This document shows positions 1-7,312 of a stretch of 26,238 nt of DNA, in pieces (position 1 is the stretch's first letter; each line of letters opens with the position of its first letter). The stretch comes from JBHHXR01 sp046757205. GTDB taxonomy: Bacteria; Pseudomonadota; Alphaproteobacteria; Rhodobacterales; Rhodobacteraceae. The stretch covers positions 1 to 26,238 of the forward strand of contig JBHHXR010000015.1 of NCBI GenBank assembly GCA_046757205.1, in the 5' to 3' direction. Made by a program: the position numbers and the translations under genes. A model generated the notes under the pieces. The model worked only from the letters and a program-made list of their open reading frames with translations, was not told where the DNA came from and ran no database searches.

Positions 1-5
1 CGGAA

Positions 6-30
6 CGGGAAACCGGAACCGGGTTTCCCG
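6..30. other. Perfect 9-bp hairpin at the window edge, possible terminator of an off-window gene
   Basis: CGGGAAACC (6-14) pairs perfectly with GGTTTCCCG (22-30) around a 7-base loop. No clear T-tract follows on either strand, so a terminator role is only a guess. The rest of 31-247 up to the ligA start holds no gene I can support. Confidence 0.35.
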
Positions 31-247
31 GTCTTCAGCCGGGCGTGTCGGCGTCGCGAATCCACCCCGCGCGGGCAGAATCACATTGCCGGGAGCCGCC
101 GTTTTCCGCCATGACCGGAAACCGCATCGGTGGCGCATCGCGCGTGCGGCCATTGCAAAAATCCCACACCCGGCCGGTTTCTCTGCCTTTACGTGCCGGG
201 CCGTCGCCGCTAACCAGAAGGCGGCGGGGAATAGCGGGGCCATTGTC

Positions 248-2368
248 TTGGATCGCGATGGAAACGACATCGGTGCGCTCGACGAGGCCGCGGCGCGCGC
301 CGAACTGGCCCGGCTTGCCCGGCTGATCGCCCGGGCCGACGAGGCGTATCACACCCATGACGCGCCCATCATGCCGGACGCCGAGTACGACGCCCTGAAA
401 GCGCGCAATGCCGCCATCGAGGCGCGTTTCCCGGCGCTCAGGCGGCCGGACAGTCCTTCGGACCGGGTTGGCGCCCGGCCGGGCGAGGGGTTTCGCAAGG
501 TTGCGCATGCGCGCCGCATGCTGTCGCTGGCCAACGCCTTCGACGAAGAGGACGTGTCCGATTTCGTCGACGGTATCCGGCGCTTTCTCAACCTTCCGGA
601 ATCCGATCCCCTGACGTTCACCGCCGAACCCAAGATCGACGGCCTGTCCGTTTCACTGCGCTTCGAGGCCGGCAGGCTGGTCCAGGCCGCAACCCGTGGC
701 GACGGAACGACAGGCGAGGACGTGACCGCCAACGCCAGAACCATCGGCGACATCCCCGAAACGATCGCCGGTGCGCCGGAAGTCCTGGAGGTGCGCGGCG
801 AGGTTTTCATGGCGCACGACGATTTCCGGACGCTCAACGAACGGGCCCGGCAAAGCGGCGAAAAGACCTTCGCCAATCCCCGCAACGCGGCGGCCGGATC
901 GCTGCGCCAGTTGAACCCGGAGATCACCCGCGAGCGCCCGTTGCGCTTCCTTGCCTATGCCTGGGGCGAATGCTCCGAGCCCCTTGCCGACACCCAGTTC
1001 GAAGCCCTGGAAAGGCTCGGCCGGTTGGGGTTTCCGACCAGCGATCTGACGGTCCGGTGCCGCTCCCTGTCTGAAATGATCTCGCATTATGACAGGATCG
1101 AAGCGCGGCGGGCGACGCTCGGCTACGACATCGACGGCGTGGTCTACAAGGTTGACGACCTGGCGCTTCAGCAAAGGCTCGGCATCCGGTCGAGCACGCC
1201 GCGCTGGGCGATCGCCCACAAGTTTCCCGCCGAACTCGCGCAGACGCTTCTCGAAGCGATCGAGATCCAGGTCGGCCGCACCGGGGCGCTGTCGCCGGTG
1301 GCGCGGCTGAAGCCGGTCACCGTGGGCGGCGTCGTGGTGTCGAACGCGACGCTGCACAACGAGGACTACATCGCCGGCCGCGACAGCAAGGGCAACCCGA
1401 TCCGCGACGGCCGCGACATCCGCGTCGGCGACTGGGTGACGGTCTACCGCGCCGGCGACGTGATCCCGAAGATCAAGGACGTCGACCTCAGCCGCCGCCC
1501 GCCCGACGCCGAACCCTACGTGTTTCCGGTGAAATGCCCGGAATGCGGCTCCGACGCCGTGCGCGAGGAGGGCGAGGCGGTGGCCCGCTGCACCGGCGGC
1601 CCGATCTGCCCGGCGCAGGCGGTGGAGAAGCTGCGCCATTTCGTCAGCCGCCCGGCCTTCGACATCGAGGGGCTGGGAAACAAGCAGATCGAACTGCTGT
1701 ACGGGCTGGGGTGGGTCACGGAGCCGGCCGGGATCTTCACCCTGGAGAAGCGGCACGGCGACGGCACGCAGGAGCCGCTGAAGGAGCTGGAAGGCTGGGG
1801 CGAGAAATCCGCCGCCAAGCTTTTCGCCTCTATCGACGAGCGCCGGCGCATTCCTCTCGACCGGCTGATCTTCGCCCTCGGCATCCGCCACGTGGGCGAA
1901 AGCTCGGCCAGGCTGCTGGCCCGCAACTACGCAAGCTGGGCGGCATTCCGCGCGGCGGTCGAGGCGGCGCGCGGCCACGCCGGGCCGGCCTGGGACGCGC
2001 TCAACGACATCGACGGCGTGGGGCCGGTCATGGCCGCCGCCATCGTCGACTATTTCCACGAGGCCGCGACCCGCGAGGCGGTGGACAGGCTGGCGGCGCA
2101 GCTCGACATTCTCGACGTCGCGGCGCCGGCCGGCGGGGGCAGCCCGGTGGCCGGCAAGACCGTGGTGTTCACCGGCTCGCTGAAGCGCATGACCCGCGCC
2201 GAGGCCAAGGCGCGGGCCGAGGCGCTCGGCGCCCGGGTGTCCGGATCGGTTTCCGCCCGCACCGACCTCGTGGTCGCCGGACCGGGAGCCGGGTCGAAGC
2301 TCAGGAAGGCCGAGGAACTGGGTGTACGAATAATCAGCGAAGACGACTGGTTCGATCTCACCGGTTGA
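248..2368 (+). CDS. ligA: NAD-dependent DNA ligase LigA
   Basis: LigA seals nicks in duplex DNA using NAD+ and joins Okazaki fragments and repair patches. From the start used here the protein is 706 residues, the usual LigA size. The N-terminal Ia region (DEAYHTHDAPIMPDAEYD) is followed by the adenylation motif KIDG with the AMP-accepting lysine at about residue 129 and by RGDGTTGEDVT. Next come the OB fold, a four-cysteine zinc finger (CPECG...C...CPAQ), helix-hairpin-helix repeats and a C-terminal BRCT domain (about residues 630-706, KTVVFTGSL). The open frame runs upstream to a TTG at 86, but that extension reads as non-coding and is not LigA-like. No ATG is available before the conserved N-terminus. 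The TTG at 248 lies about 9 bases after a weak GCGGGG and is my best choice, with the start uncertain. recG follows after 31 bases. Confidence 0.93.
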   Translation: MDRDGNDIGALDEAAARAELARLARLIARADEAYHTHDAPIMPDAEYDALKARNAAIEARFPALRRPDSPSDRVGARPGEGFRKVAHARRMLSLANAFDEEDVSDFVDGIRRFLNLPESDPLTFTAEPKIDGLSVSLRFEAGRLVQAATRGDGTTGEDVTANARTIGDIPETIAGAPEVLEVRGEVFMAHDDFRTLNERARQSGEKTFANPRNAAAGSLRQLNPEITRERPLRFLAYAWGECSEPLADTQFEALERLGRLGFPTSDLTVRCRSLSEMISHYDRIEARRATLGYDIDGVVYKVDDLALQQRLGIRSSTPRWAIAHKFPAELAQTLLEAIEIQVGRTGALSPVARLKPVTVGGVVVSNATLHNEDYIAGRDSKGNPIRDGRDIRVGDWVTVYRAGDVIPKIKDVDLSRRPPDAEPYVFPVKCPECGSDAVREEGEAVARCTGGPICPAQAVEKLRHFVSRPAFDIEGLGNKQIELLYGLGWVTEPAGIFTLEKRHGDGTQEPLKELEGWGEKSAAKLFASIDERRRIPLDRLIFALGIRHVGESSARLLARNYASWAAFRAAVEAARGHAGPAWDALNDIDGVGPVMAAAIVDYFHEAATREAVDRLAAQLDILDVAAPAGGGSPVAGKTVVFTGSLKRMTRAEAKARAEALGARVSGSVSARTDLVVAGPGAGSKLRKAEELGVRIISEDDWFDLTG

Positions 2369-2399
2369 ACATGAGCGCGATCTGCGGTGAGACTTCGCC

Positions 2400-4493
2400 A
2401 TGAGCCCGGGCCGCCCAGAGATTCTCTTCCCGCTGTTCGCCGATCTGACGGCCTTGCCGGGCGTCGGGCCGAAAACAGCGTCCGGTTTCGCCAATCTCGA
2501 CGTCGAGCGGCCGCGGGACCTTCTGTTTCTGCTGCCGGTCTCGGTGATCGACCGGCGACCGGTGAAATCGGTCCGCGACCTGCGCCTGCCGGCGGTGGCC
2601 ACGGTCGAGGTCAGCATCCTGTCGCACCAGCCGCCGGAAACGAAAACACGGCCGTACCGCATTTTCGTCCGCGACGCGCAGACCGAATTCCAGCTCGTGT
2701 TCTTCCACGCCCGCGAGGACTGGCTGCGCCGCCAATTGCCGACCGGCCAGCGGCGGCTGGTCTCCGGCAAGGTCGAGATGTTCGACGGTCTGGCGGAAAT
2801 GATCCACCCGGACCACATCCTGCGCCCCGCCGAGGCCGACAGCCTGCCCGAACACGAGCCGGTATATCCGCTGACCGCCGGTCTCACCCAGAAAACCGTT
2901 GCCAGGGCGGTGCGCGGTGCGCTTGGGCGGGTTGTCGATTTGCCGGAATGGATCGACGCCGGCCTGCTGGAATCGCGGCGCTGGCCATCGTGGCGCCCGG
3001 CGCTGGAGGCGGCGCACGCGCCGAAGGCGGCAACGGACATATCACTGCGGAATCCGGCGCGAGAAAGGCTTGCCTATGACGAGCTGCTGTCCCATCAGAT
3101 GACGCTGGCGATCGCGCGGTCGCGGATCCGCCGCGCCAAGGGGCTGGTGACCAAGGGCGACGGCCATCTGCAGGACCGCGTGATAAAGTCGCTGCCCTTC
3201 GCGCTGACCGAGGCGCAGAAACGGGCCACGCGCGAAATCCTCCACGATATGGCCGGCGGGCAGAGAATGAACCGCCTTCTGCAAGGTGACGTCGGGTCGG
3301 GCAAGACGCTGGTGGCGATGCTGGCCTCGCTCTGCGCGGTCGAGGATGGCGGGCAGGCCGCGATCATGACGCCGACGGAAATCCTGGCGCGCCAGCATTT
3401 CGCCGCGCTGTCGCCGATGGCGCAGGCGGCGGGCGTGCGAATGGCTCTCCTGACCGGGCGCGACAAGGGCGGCGAGCGGGCGCGGAAGCTCGGCGATCTG
3501 GCGGAGAACCGGATCAACGTCGTCGTCGGCACGCACGCGCTGTTTCAGAAGGACGTGGCGTTCGCCGATCTGCGCCTGGCCATCATCGACGAGCAGCACC
3601 GCTTCGGCGTGCGCCAGCGCATGGACCTGGGCGCCAAGGGAAGGGCGGCCGATATTCTGGTGATGACCGCGACGCCGATCCCGCGCTCGCTGAGCCTGGC
3701 GCACTACGGCGACATGGATATTTCGGTGCTGGACGAGAAACCGCCGGGGCGAAAACCGGTACGCACGGCGCTGGTGTCGTCGCGCCGGATGGAGGAGGTG
3801 ACGGACCACCTGCGATCGGCCATCGCCTCGGGGCGGAGGGCCTATTGGGTTTGCCCGCTGGTGGCGGAATCGGAAGCTCTGGAAAAGACCGCGGCCGAGG
3901 CGCGTTTCCGCGCCCTGCGAAAGGCGCTTGGCGACGGCAATGTCGGTCTTCTGCATGGCCAGCTTGCCCCGGCCGAAAAGGACGCGGCGATGGCCGATTT
4001 CGTGGCCGGCCGCACGAGGCTGCTGGTCGCCACCACGGTGATCGAGGTCGGCGTCGACGTGCCGGAGGCGACCATCATGGTGATCGAACAGGCGGAGAGC
4101 TTCGGGCTTGCCCAGCTCCACCAGTTGCGCGGGCGCGTCGGCCGCGGGACCGGCGAATCGACCTGTCTGCTGCTCTACGACCCGCCACTGGGCGAAGCGG
4201 CGCGCGCGCGCCTGTCGATCATGCGCGAAACCGAGGACGGCTTCCGGATCGCCGAGGAGGATCTGAAACAGCGCGGGGCGGGGGATGTTCTGGGCGTGCA
4301 GCAATCCGGCCTGCCGAGATTCCGCATAGCCGATCTGGAAAGCCAGGCGGGCCTGATGGAGACGGCGCAGAACGACGCGCGGATGCTTCTGGAAACCGAT
4401 CCCGGCCTGGCGAGCGAGCGCGGCCAGGCGATGCGAACCCTGCTCTACCTGACGGACCGGGACCGGGCGATCATGATGATCCGGGTCGGATAA
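2400..4493 (+). CDS. recG: ATP-dependent DNA helicase RecG
   Basis: RecG is a superfamily 2 double-stranded DNA translocase that regresses stalled replication forks and processes Holliday junctions and R-loops. At 697 residues it has the family length. An N-terminal wedge/OB domain binds the branched DNA. Walker A is GDVGSGKT at residues 296-303, motif II is DEQHRFG starting at 397 (the RecG form of DEAH), and motif III is TATPIPRS near 423. The helicase C-terminal part contains EVGVDVPEAT and QLRGRVGRG, followed by the RecG C-terminal segment (RIAEEDLKQRGAGDVLG). It starts at an ATG 31 bases after ligA, so the two are probably co-transcribed. A LexA-type box begins only six bases after its stop codon and serves the next gene rather than recG. 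Confidence 0.96.
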   Translation: MSPGRPEILFPLFADLTALPGVGPKTASGFANLDVERPRDLLFLLPVSVIDRRPVKSVRDLRLPAVATVEVSILSHQPPETKTRPYRIFVRDAQTEFQLVFFHAREDWLRRQLPTGQRRLVSGKVEMFDGLAEMIHPDHILRPAEADSLPEHEPVYPLTAGLTQKTVARAVRGALGRVVDLPEWIDAGLLESRRWPSWRPALEAAHAPKAATDISLRNPARERLAYDELLSHQMTLAIARSRIRRAKGLVTKGDGHLQDRVIKSLPFALTEAQKRATREILHDMAGGQRMNRLLQGDVGSGKTLVAMLASLCAVEDGGQAAIMTPTEILARQHFAALSPMAQAAGVRMALLTGRDKGGERARKLGDLAENRINVVVGTHALFQKDVAFADLRLAIIDEQHRFGVRQRMDLGAKGRAADILVMTATPIPRSLSLAHYGDMDISVLDEKPPGRKPVRTALVSSRRMEEVTDHLRSAIASGRRAYWVCPLVAESEALEKTAAEARFRALRKALGDGNVGLLHGQLAPAEKDAAMADFVAGRTRLLVATTVIEVGVDVPEATIMVIEQAESFGLAQLHQLRGRVGRGTGESTCLLLYDPPLGEAARARLSIMRETEDGFRIAEEDLKQRGAGDVLGVQQSGLPRFRIADLESQAGLMETAQNDARMLLETDPGLASERGQAMRTLLYLTDRDRAIMMIRVG

Positions 4494-4498
4494 CGGAT

Positions 4499-4513
4499 GT
4501 TCTCATAAAGTTC
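4499..4513 (+). promoter_or_regulatory. LexA (SOS) box, perfect GTTC-N7-GTTC
   Basis: GTTC at 4499-4502 and GTTC at 4510-4513 are separated by exactly seven bases. This direct repeat is the established LexA recognition pattern of Alphaproteobacteria such as Rhodobacter and Rhizobium. It abuts a TTGACA -35 hexamer, the position expected of a repressor site, and it precedes a small membrane-protein gene. Binding itself is inferred. Confidence 0.75.
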
Positions 4514-4542
4514 TTGACAGAATCGATCAAAACAAGAACATT
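4514..4542 (+). promoter_or_regulatory. Sigma-70 type promoter of the small SOS gene
   Basis: A perfect TTGACA (-35) lies at 4514-4519, followed by a 17-base spacer and AACATT at 4537-4542 as a weak -10 (ACATTA one base later is equally possible). The -35 directly touches the LexA-type box, so LexA bound there would block RNA polymerase. Predicted transcription would start near 4549. Confidence 0.6.
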
Positions 4543-4578
4543 AGTGAAACATTAATGAACATCAACCGGGTACGCACC

Positions 4579-4701
4579 ATGGGCAGATTGGCCAGCAGCA
4601 TACGGAATTCACGCTCGGGCGCCGCTGTCGAGGACGCGCTCGGCCTTTCGGCGATCTTCGTCCTGGTGATCTGCGGCCTCGCCCTGCCCGGGCTTTACTG
4701 A
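4579..4701 (+). CDS. Small single-pass membrane protein under SOS control (SidA-like in layout)
   Basis: This 40-codon gene is not a recognised family. It begins MGRLASSIRNSRSGAAVEDA, a basic, soluble N-terminus. It ends in one hydrophobic segment (about residues 21-39, with AIFVLVICGLALPG in the middle), so it should be a single-pass inner-membrane protein with a very short C-terminal tail. A LexA-type box and a TTGACA promoter lie 66-80 bases upstream, and an intrinsic terminator closes the unit at 4847-4880. An in-frame ATG at 4555 would give 48 residues, but it falls almost on the predicted transcript start. The ATG at 4579 leaves a leader of about 30 bases, although neither start has a good ribosome binding site. 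Caulobacter SidA (29 residues, inner membrane, LexA-repressed) blocks division through FtsW/FtsN. The similarity here is in size, topology and regulation only. The function is inferred. Confidence 0.65.
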   Translation: MGRLASSIRNSRSGAAVEDALGLSAIFVLVICGLALPGLY

Positions 4702-4846
4702 CGGAAACTTCATTGCCTGCGGACTGCGGGCCGGATGCCGCGGCGCCGGTATTCTTCCTGCCTCGGGAGAACGCGCCGCCTGTTCGACGGGATACGTGCA
4801 CGGACCGTCGCACACCCGCTCCGGTCTGACGGAACGCCACCTTCGC

Positions 4847-4880
4847 GCCACGGCCCCCTGCGGGTCGTGGCCCTTTTTTT
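4847..4880 (+). terminator. Rho-independent terminator after the small SOS gene
   Basis: GCCACG (4847-4852) pairs with CGTGGC (4866-4871). Three inner G-C pairs and one G-T pair extend the stem around the loop CCTGC, and seven T residues follow at 4874-4880. It ends exactly at the stop codon of the convergent iron-sulfur scaffold gene. The interval 4702-4846 shows no gene and is probably the 3' untranslated part of the transcript. Confidence 0.8.
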
Positions 4881-5326
4881 CATGCGTTGGTCAATGCCTC
4901 GTCGAAGGCGGCAAGAGTTGCGTCCAGGCCCAGAAGGATGGACGCGTGCCGGTTCTTGTAATCGCGCGCCGGCAGCAGGACCTCCAGTTCATCGAACGGC
5001 GCCTCCGGTACCGGGCCACCGGATTTCAGCATTGCATGAAGCTGGTCGCGTGCCCGCGCGACGTCCCCGCGCCCCAATCCGATGACGTTTCTGCCGAGGA
5101 TGGACGCCGATGCCTGGCCGAGCGCGCAGGCCTTCACGTCCTGCCCGAAGTCGACAATGTGCCCGTCGGAAAGCTTGAGATCGACGGTAACAGTCGAGCC
5201 GCAGAGCGGCGAGCGTTTCGAGGCGGTGGCGTCGGGGTGTTCAAGCCGTTCGGTTCGCGGAATGCTGGCGGCCAGTGCGAGAATGCGCTTTGAATACAGC
5301 TTGATGAGATCCGGTTCCGACGCCAT
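4880..5326 (-). CDS. Iron-sulfur cluster assembly scaffold protein, NifU N-terminal/IscU-like, lacking the third cysteine
   Basis: Members of the IscU/SufU/NifU N-terminal fold carry a nascent Fe-S cluster on three conserved cysteines. This 148-residue protein keeps the first two in context: C42 in SPLCGSTV and C67 in VKACALGQAS. The region where SufU/IscU has the third cysteine reads YKNRHASILLGLDA (about residues 123-136), with histidine 127 but no cysteine. It therefore belongs to the shortened-ligand branch often found beside folE/hisI genes in alphaproteobacteria. Its exact role (scaffold, carrier or sulfur-transfer partner) is unproven. The start is an ATG with only a weak AAGAG upstream. 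The gene is divergent from hisI, 82 bases away, and convergent with the small SOS gene. Confidence 0.85.
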   Translation of the reverse strand: MASEPDLIKLYSKRILALAASIPRTERLEHPDATASKRSPLCGSTVTVDLKLSDGHIVDFGQDVKACALGQASASILGRNVIGLGRGDVARARDQLHAMLKSGGPVPEAPFDELEVLLPARDYKNRHASILLGLDATLAAFDEALTNA

Positions 5327-5338
5327 GTTGTGAACTCT

Positions 5339-5366
5339 TTGAAATATTGCACCGTTCCCCTAGATA
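5339..5366 (+). promoter_or_regulatory. Candidate hisI promoter
   Basis: TTGAAA (5339-5344) and TAGATA (5361-5366) are separated by 16 bases in the 82-base divergent gap, about 40 bases before the hisI start. The match is moderate and no transcript evidence exists. Confidence 0.35.
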
Positions 5367-5408
5367 GTTGCGTTCAGGCTGCGTTGAAAGACCGAAAGGA
5401 CCGCCGCC

Positions 5409-5771
5409 ATGGGCGATTTCGACGAATCCACTTTGAAGTACGATGCCGACGGCCTGATCCCGGCCATCGCCCAGGATGCGGCGAATGGCGAGGTCCTGAT
5501 GCTGGCATGGATGAACGAAGAGAGCCTGCGCACGACGCTTCGCGAGCGCCGCGTCAGCTACTGGTCGCGCTCCCGGCGGGCGTTGTGGCGCAAGGGCGAT
5601 ACCTCGGGCCATGTGCAGCGGCTGGTGGAGATCCGGGTGGACTGCGACAGGGACTGCCTGCTTCTCCTGGTCGATCAGACCGGCCCGGCCTGCCACACGA
5701 ACCGCCGCTCGTGCTTTTTCACCGCTGTCCGCGACGGTGCCGAGGTGGAGATTTCCGAGCCGTCACAATAG
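5409..5771 (+). CDS. hisI: Phosphoribosyl-AMP cyclohydrolase HisI
   Basis: HisI opens the adenine ring of phosphoribosyl-AMP in the third step of histidine biosynthesis. The 120-residue protein is the single-domain cyclohydrolase, with no HisE pyrophosphohydrolase domain fused. The signature segments are VLMLAWMNEESL, SRSRRALWRKGDTSGHVQ, the metal-binding DCDRD (D78, D80, D82, with C79 as a zinc ligand) and GPACHTNRRSCF (C95, C102). A good ribosome binding site (GAAAGGA, 5394-5400) precedes the ATG by eight bases. Its stop codon overlaps the end of the convergent gluQRS gene by nine bases. No other his gene is in the window. Confidence 0.95.
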   Translation: MGDFDESTLKYDADGLIPAIAQDAANGEVLMLAWMNEESLRTTLRERRVSYWSRSRRALWRKGDTSGHVQRLVEIRVDCDRDCLLLLVDQTGPACHTNRRSCFFTAVRDGAEVEISEPSQ

Positions 5772-6650
5772 CCCGACCATTTCCATGATGTCGCGCGGCG
5801 TCGCGCCCTCGGCGCGGTATTTTCTGATCGCCCGCGCGTCGTCGCGTTTGGCCAGCCGCCGGCCGCCGGCGTCGCGGATCAGCCGGTGATGCCGGTACAC
5901 GGGCGTCGGCAGGCCGAGCAATCGCTGAAGCAGGACATGGATTTTCGTCGCCTCGAAGAGGTCGCGCCCGCGCGTCACGTGGCTGACCCCCTGCGCCGCG
6001 TCGTCGAGCACGACGGACAGGTGGTAGGAACTCCTCATGTCACGCCGCGCCAGAACCACGTCGCCGCAAGCCTCCGGCAGGCGCGCGGGCTCGATGCCGA
6101 TGGTCCCGGTCTCGCCTTCCGGCCCTTCGCCAAGCTCCACGAACCGCAACGCCGGGATGCCGGCCGCCCCGCCGAGCCGGCCGACCGCCCTCTCCATGTC
6201 AAGGCGCAGCGCCGCGCCGGCCGGCAGATCGCGGTGCGGCCCGCGCCGGTAGCGGGATCGGCAGGTGCCGGGATAAACCGGCCCGTCCGGCCCGGCCGAT
6301 GGCGGGGCTCCTTCCTGCGGTGCTCCCAGCGCCGCCTCGATGTCCTTCCGGCGGCATGAACATTCGTACAGAAGCCCCTGATCCCAAAGGCGGTTCAGCG
6401 CCCCGGCATACACGCTCATGCGCCGCGACTGCCGCATCACGGGCCGTGGCCAGTCAAGTCCGAGCCAGCGCAGGTCCTCGAAGATCAGCCGCTCCCATTC
6501 CGGCCGCGACCGCCCGGCATCGAGGTCCTCGATGCGGAGCAGGAACCGCCCCCCGGCGGCCCGCGCCGCGTGCCACGCCGTGAGCGCCGAATATGCGTGC
6601 CCGAGATGCAGGGGCCCGGTCGGCGAAGGGGCGAATCTCTCCGTCGTCAC
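5763..6650 (-). CDS. gluQ: Glutamyl-Q tRNA(Asp) synthetase GluQRS
   Basis: GluQRS is a truncated glutamyl-tRNA synthetase that activates glutamate and attaches it to queuosine 34 of tRNA(Asp), without needing tRNA for activation. The 295-residue length matches the catalytic domain alone, with no anticodon-binding domain. It has the class I HIGH motif as HLGH (15-18), a KMSKS-like RRLAKRD near the C-terminus, and the zinc site C97-x-C99...Y126-x3-C130 typical of the family. The start is GTG, overlapping the upstream methyltransferase stop as GTGA, which indicates translational coupling. It is the last gene of the trmFO - methyltransferase - gluQRS unit and ends nine bases inside hisI. Confidence 0.94.
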   Translation of the reverse strand: MTTERFAPSPTGPLHLGHAYSALTAWHAARAAGGRFLLRIEDLDAGRSRPEWERLIFEDLRWLGLDWPRPVMRQSRRMSVYAGALNRLWDQGLLYECSCRRKDIEAALGAPQEGAPPSAGPDGPVYPGTCRSRYRRGPHRDLPAGAALRLDMERAVGRLGGAAGIPALRFVELGEGPEGETGTIGIEPARLPEACGDVVLARRDMRSSYHLSVVLDDAAQGVSHVTRGRDLFEATKIHVLLQRLLGLPTPVYRHHRLIRDAGGRRLAKRDDARAIRKYRAEGATPRDIMEMVGLL

Positions 6651-7267
6651 TGTCGCCGAAGGACGTAGACGGTGGCCTTCAGGCCGATCTTCGGAAGGTG
6701 CTCGCCATACTCCCTGAACGCCAGAACCGAAGAGCCGGCATCCACGTGCTCGCGGATGCGGTCTTCGTAGCGTCCGTCTTCAAGTGCATGATCGTTGAGG
6801 GAAAAAACGAAATTCCCGCCCGGGTTCAGAAGCGACATTACGGTATCCAGGGTTTCCGCCGGCGCGTGTCCGGGGCTGAGCACCCCGACGGCGGCGATGT
6901 TGGCGTACTCGCCCGTCGCGATCGGGAAGGGATCGGTAACATCCGTCTTCGTCAGTTTCCGGTAGAGACCTTTCTTGCCCTGCGCGACCGCGAGCATGTC
7001 GGCCGAAAAATCCGTGCCGTCGATGGTCATGAACCCGGCGGCCCGAAAGGCTTCGCCGGAAACACCGGTGCCGCAGCCGATGTCGAGCAGCGGCGCCGAT
7101 CTGTCGGCGGCAAAGCGGCGCAGCGCCGCGGCGCAGCGCGCCGGCGACGCGTATCCGCTTTCGCGGATTTCCTCGTCGTAGCTTTTCGACCACGCGTCAT
7201 AGAACTCGCGCGTCGCTTCCGCCCCGTCCAGCGAATAGGCGCCTTCCAGAAACCGTTTCTTTTCCAC
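6647..7267 (-). CDS. Class I SAM-dependent methyltransferase, substrate unknown
   Basis: This 206-residue protein has the Rossmann-type SAM-binding fold. Motif I is LLDIGCGTGVSGEAF near residues 60-74, followed by the acidic strand end GTDFSADML (motif II) and a later LNPGGNFVFSLN (post-motif region). It resembles the small-molecule methyltransferase group annotated Methyltransf_11/25, and nothing in the sequence fixes the substrate. It starts at GTG with CAGGGAG about nine bases upstream. It sits between trmFO (45 bases away) and gluQRS (4-base overlap), both tRNA-modification genes, so an RNA or translation-related substrate is possible but unproven. Confidence 0.85.
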   Translation of the reverse strand: MEKKRFLEGAYSLDGAEATREFYDAWSKSYDEEIRESGYASPARCAAALRRFAADRSAPLLDIGCGTGVSGEAFRAAGFMTIDGTDFSADMLAVAQGKKGLYRKLTKTDVTDPFPIATGEYANIAAVGVLSPGHAPAETLDTVMSLLNPGGNFVFSLNDHALEDGRYEDRIREHVDAGSSVLAFREYGEHLPKIGLKATVYVLRRQ

Positions 7268-7312
7268 AGCATGCTCCCTGCCCGGGAGTCTAGCAACCGG
7301 GCGCCGGGGCGT

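Noticed and set aside
3..19. GAAC...GAAC pair resembling a LexA box
   Set aside because: The spacer is nine bases rather than seven.
653..3040. Long open frame on the minus strand, 795 codons
   Set aside because: It is antisense to ligA and recG; the translation is arginine/alanine-rich shadow sequence of GC-rich coding DNA.
4735..5085. 116-codon + strand frame
   Set aside because: It reads through the terminator hairpin and T-tract at 4847-4880 into the antisense of the iron-sulfur scaffold gene.
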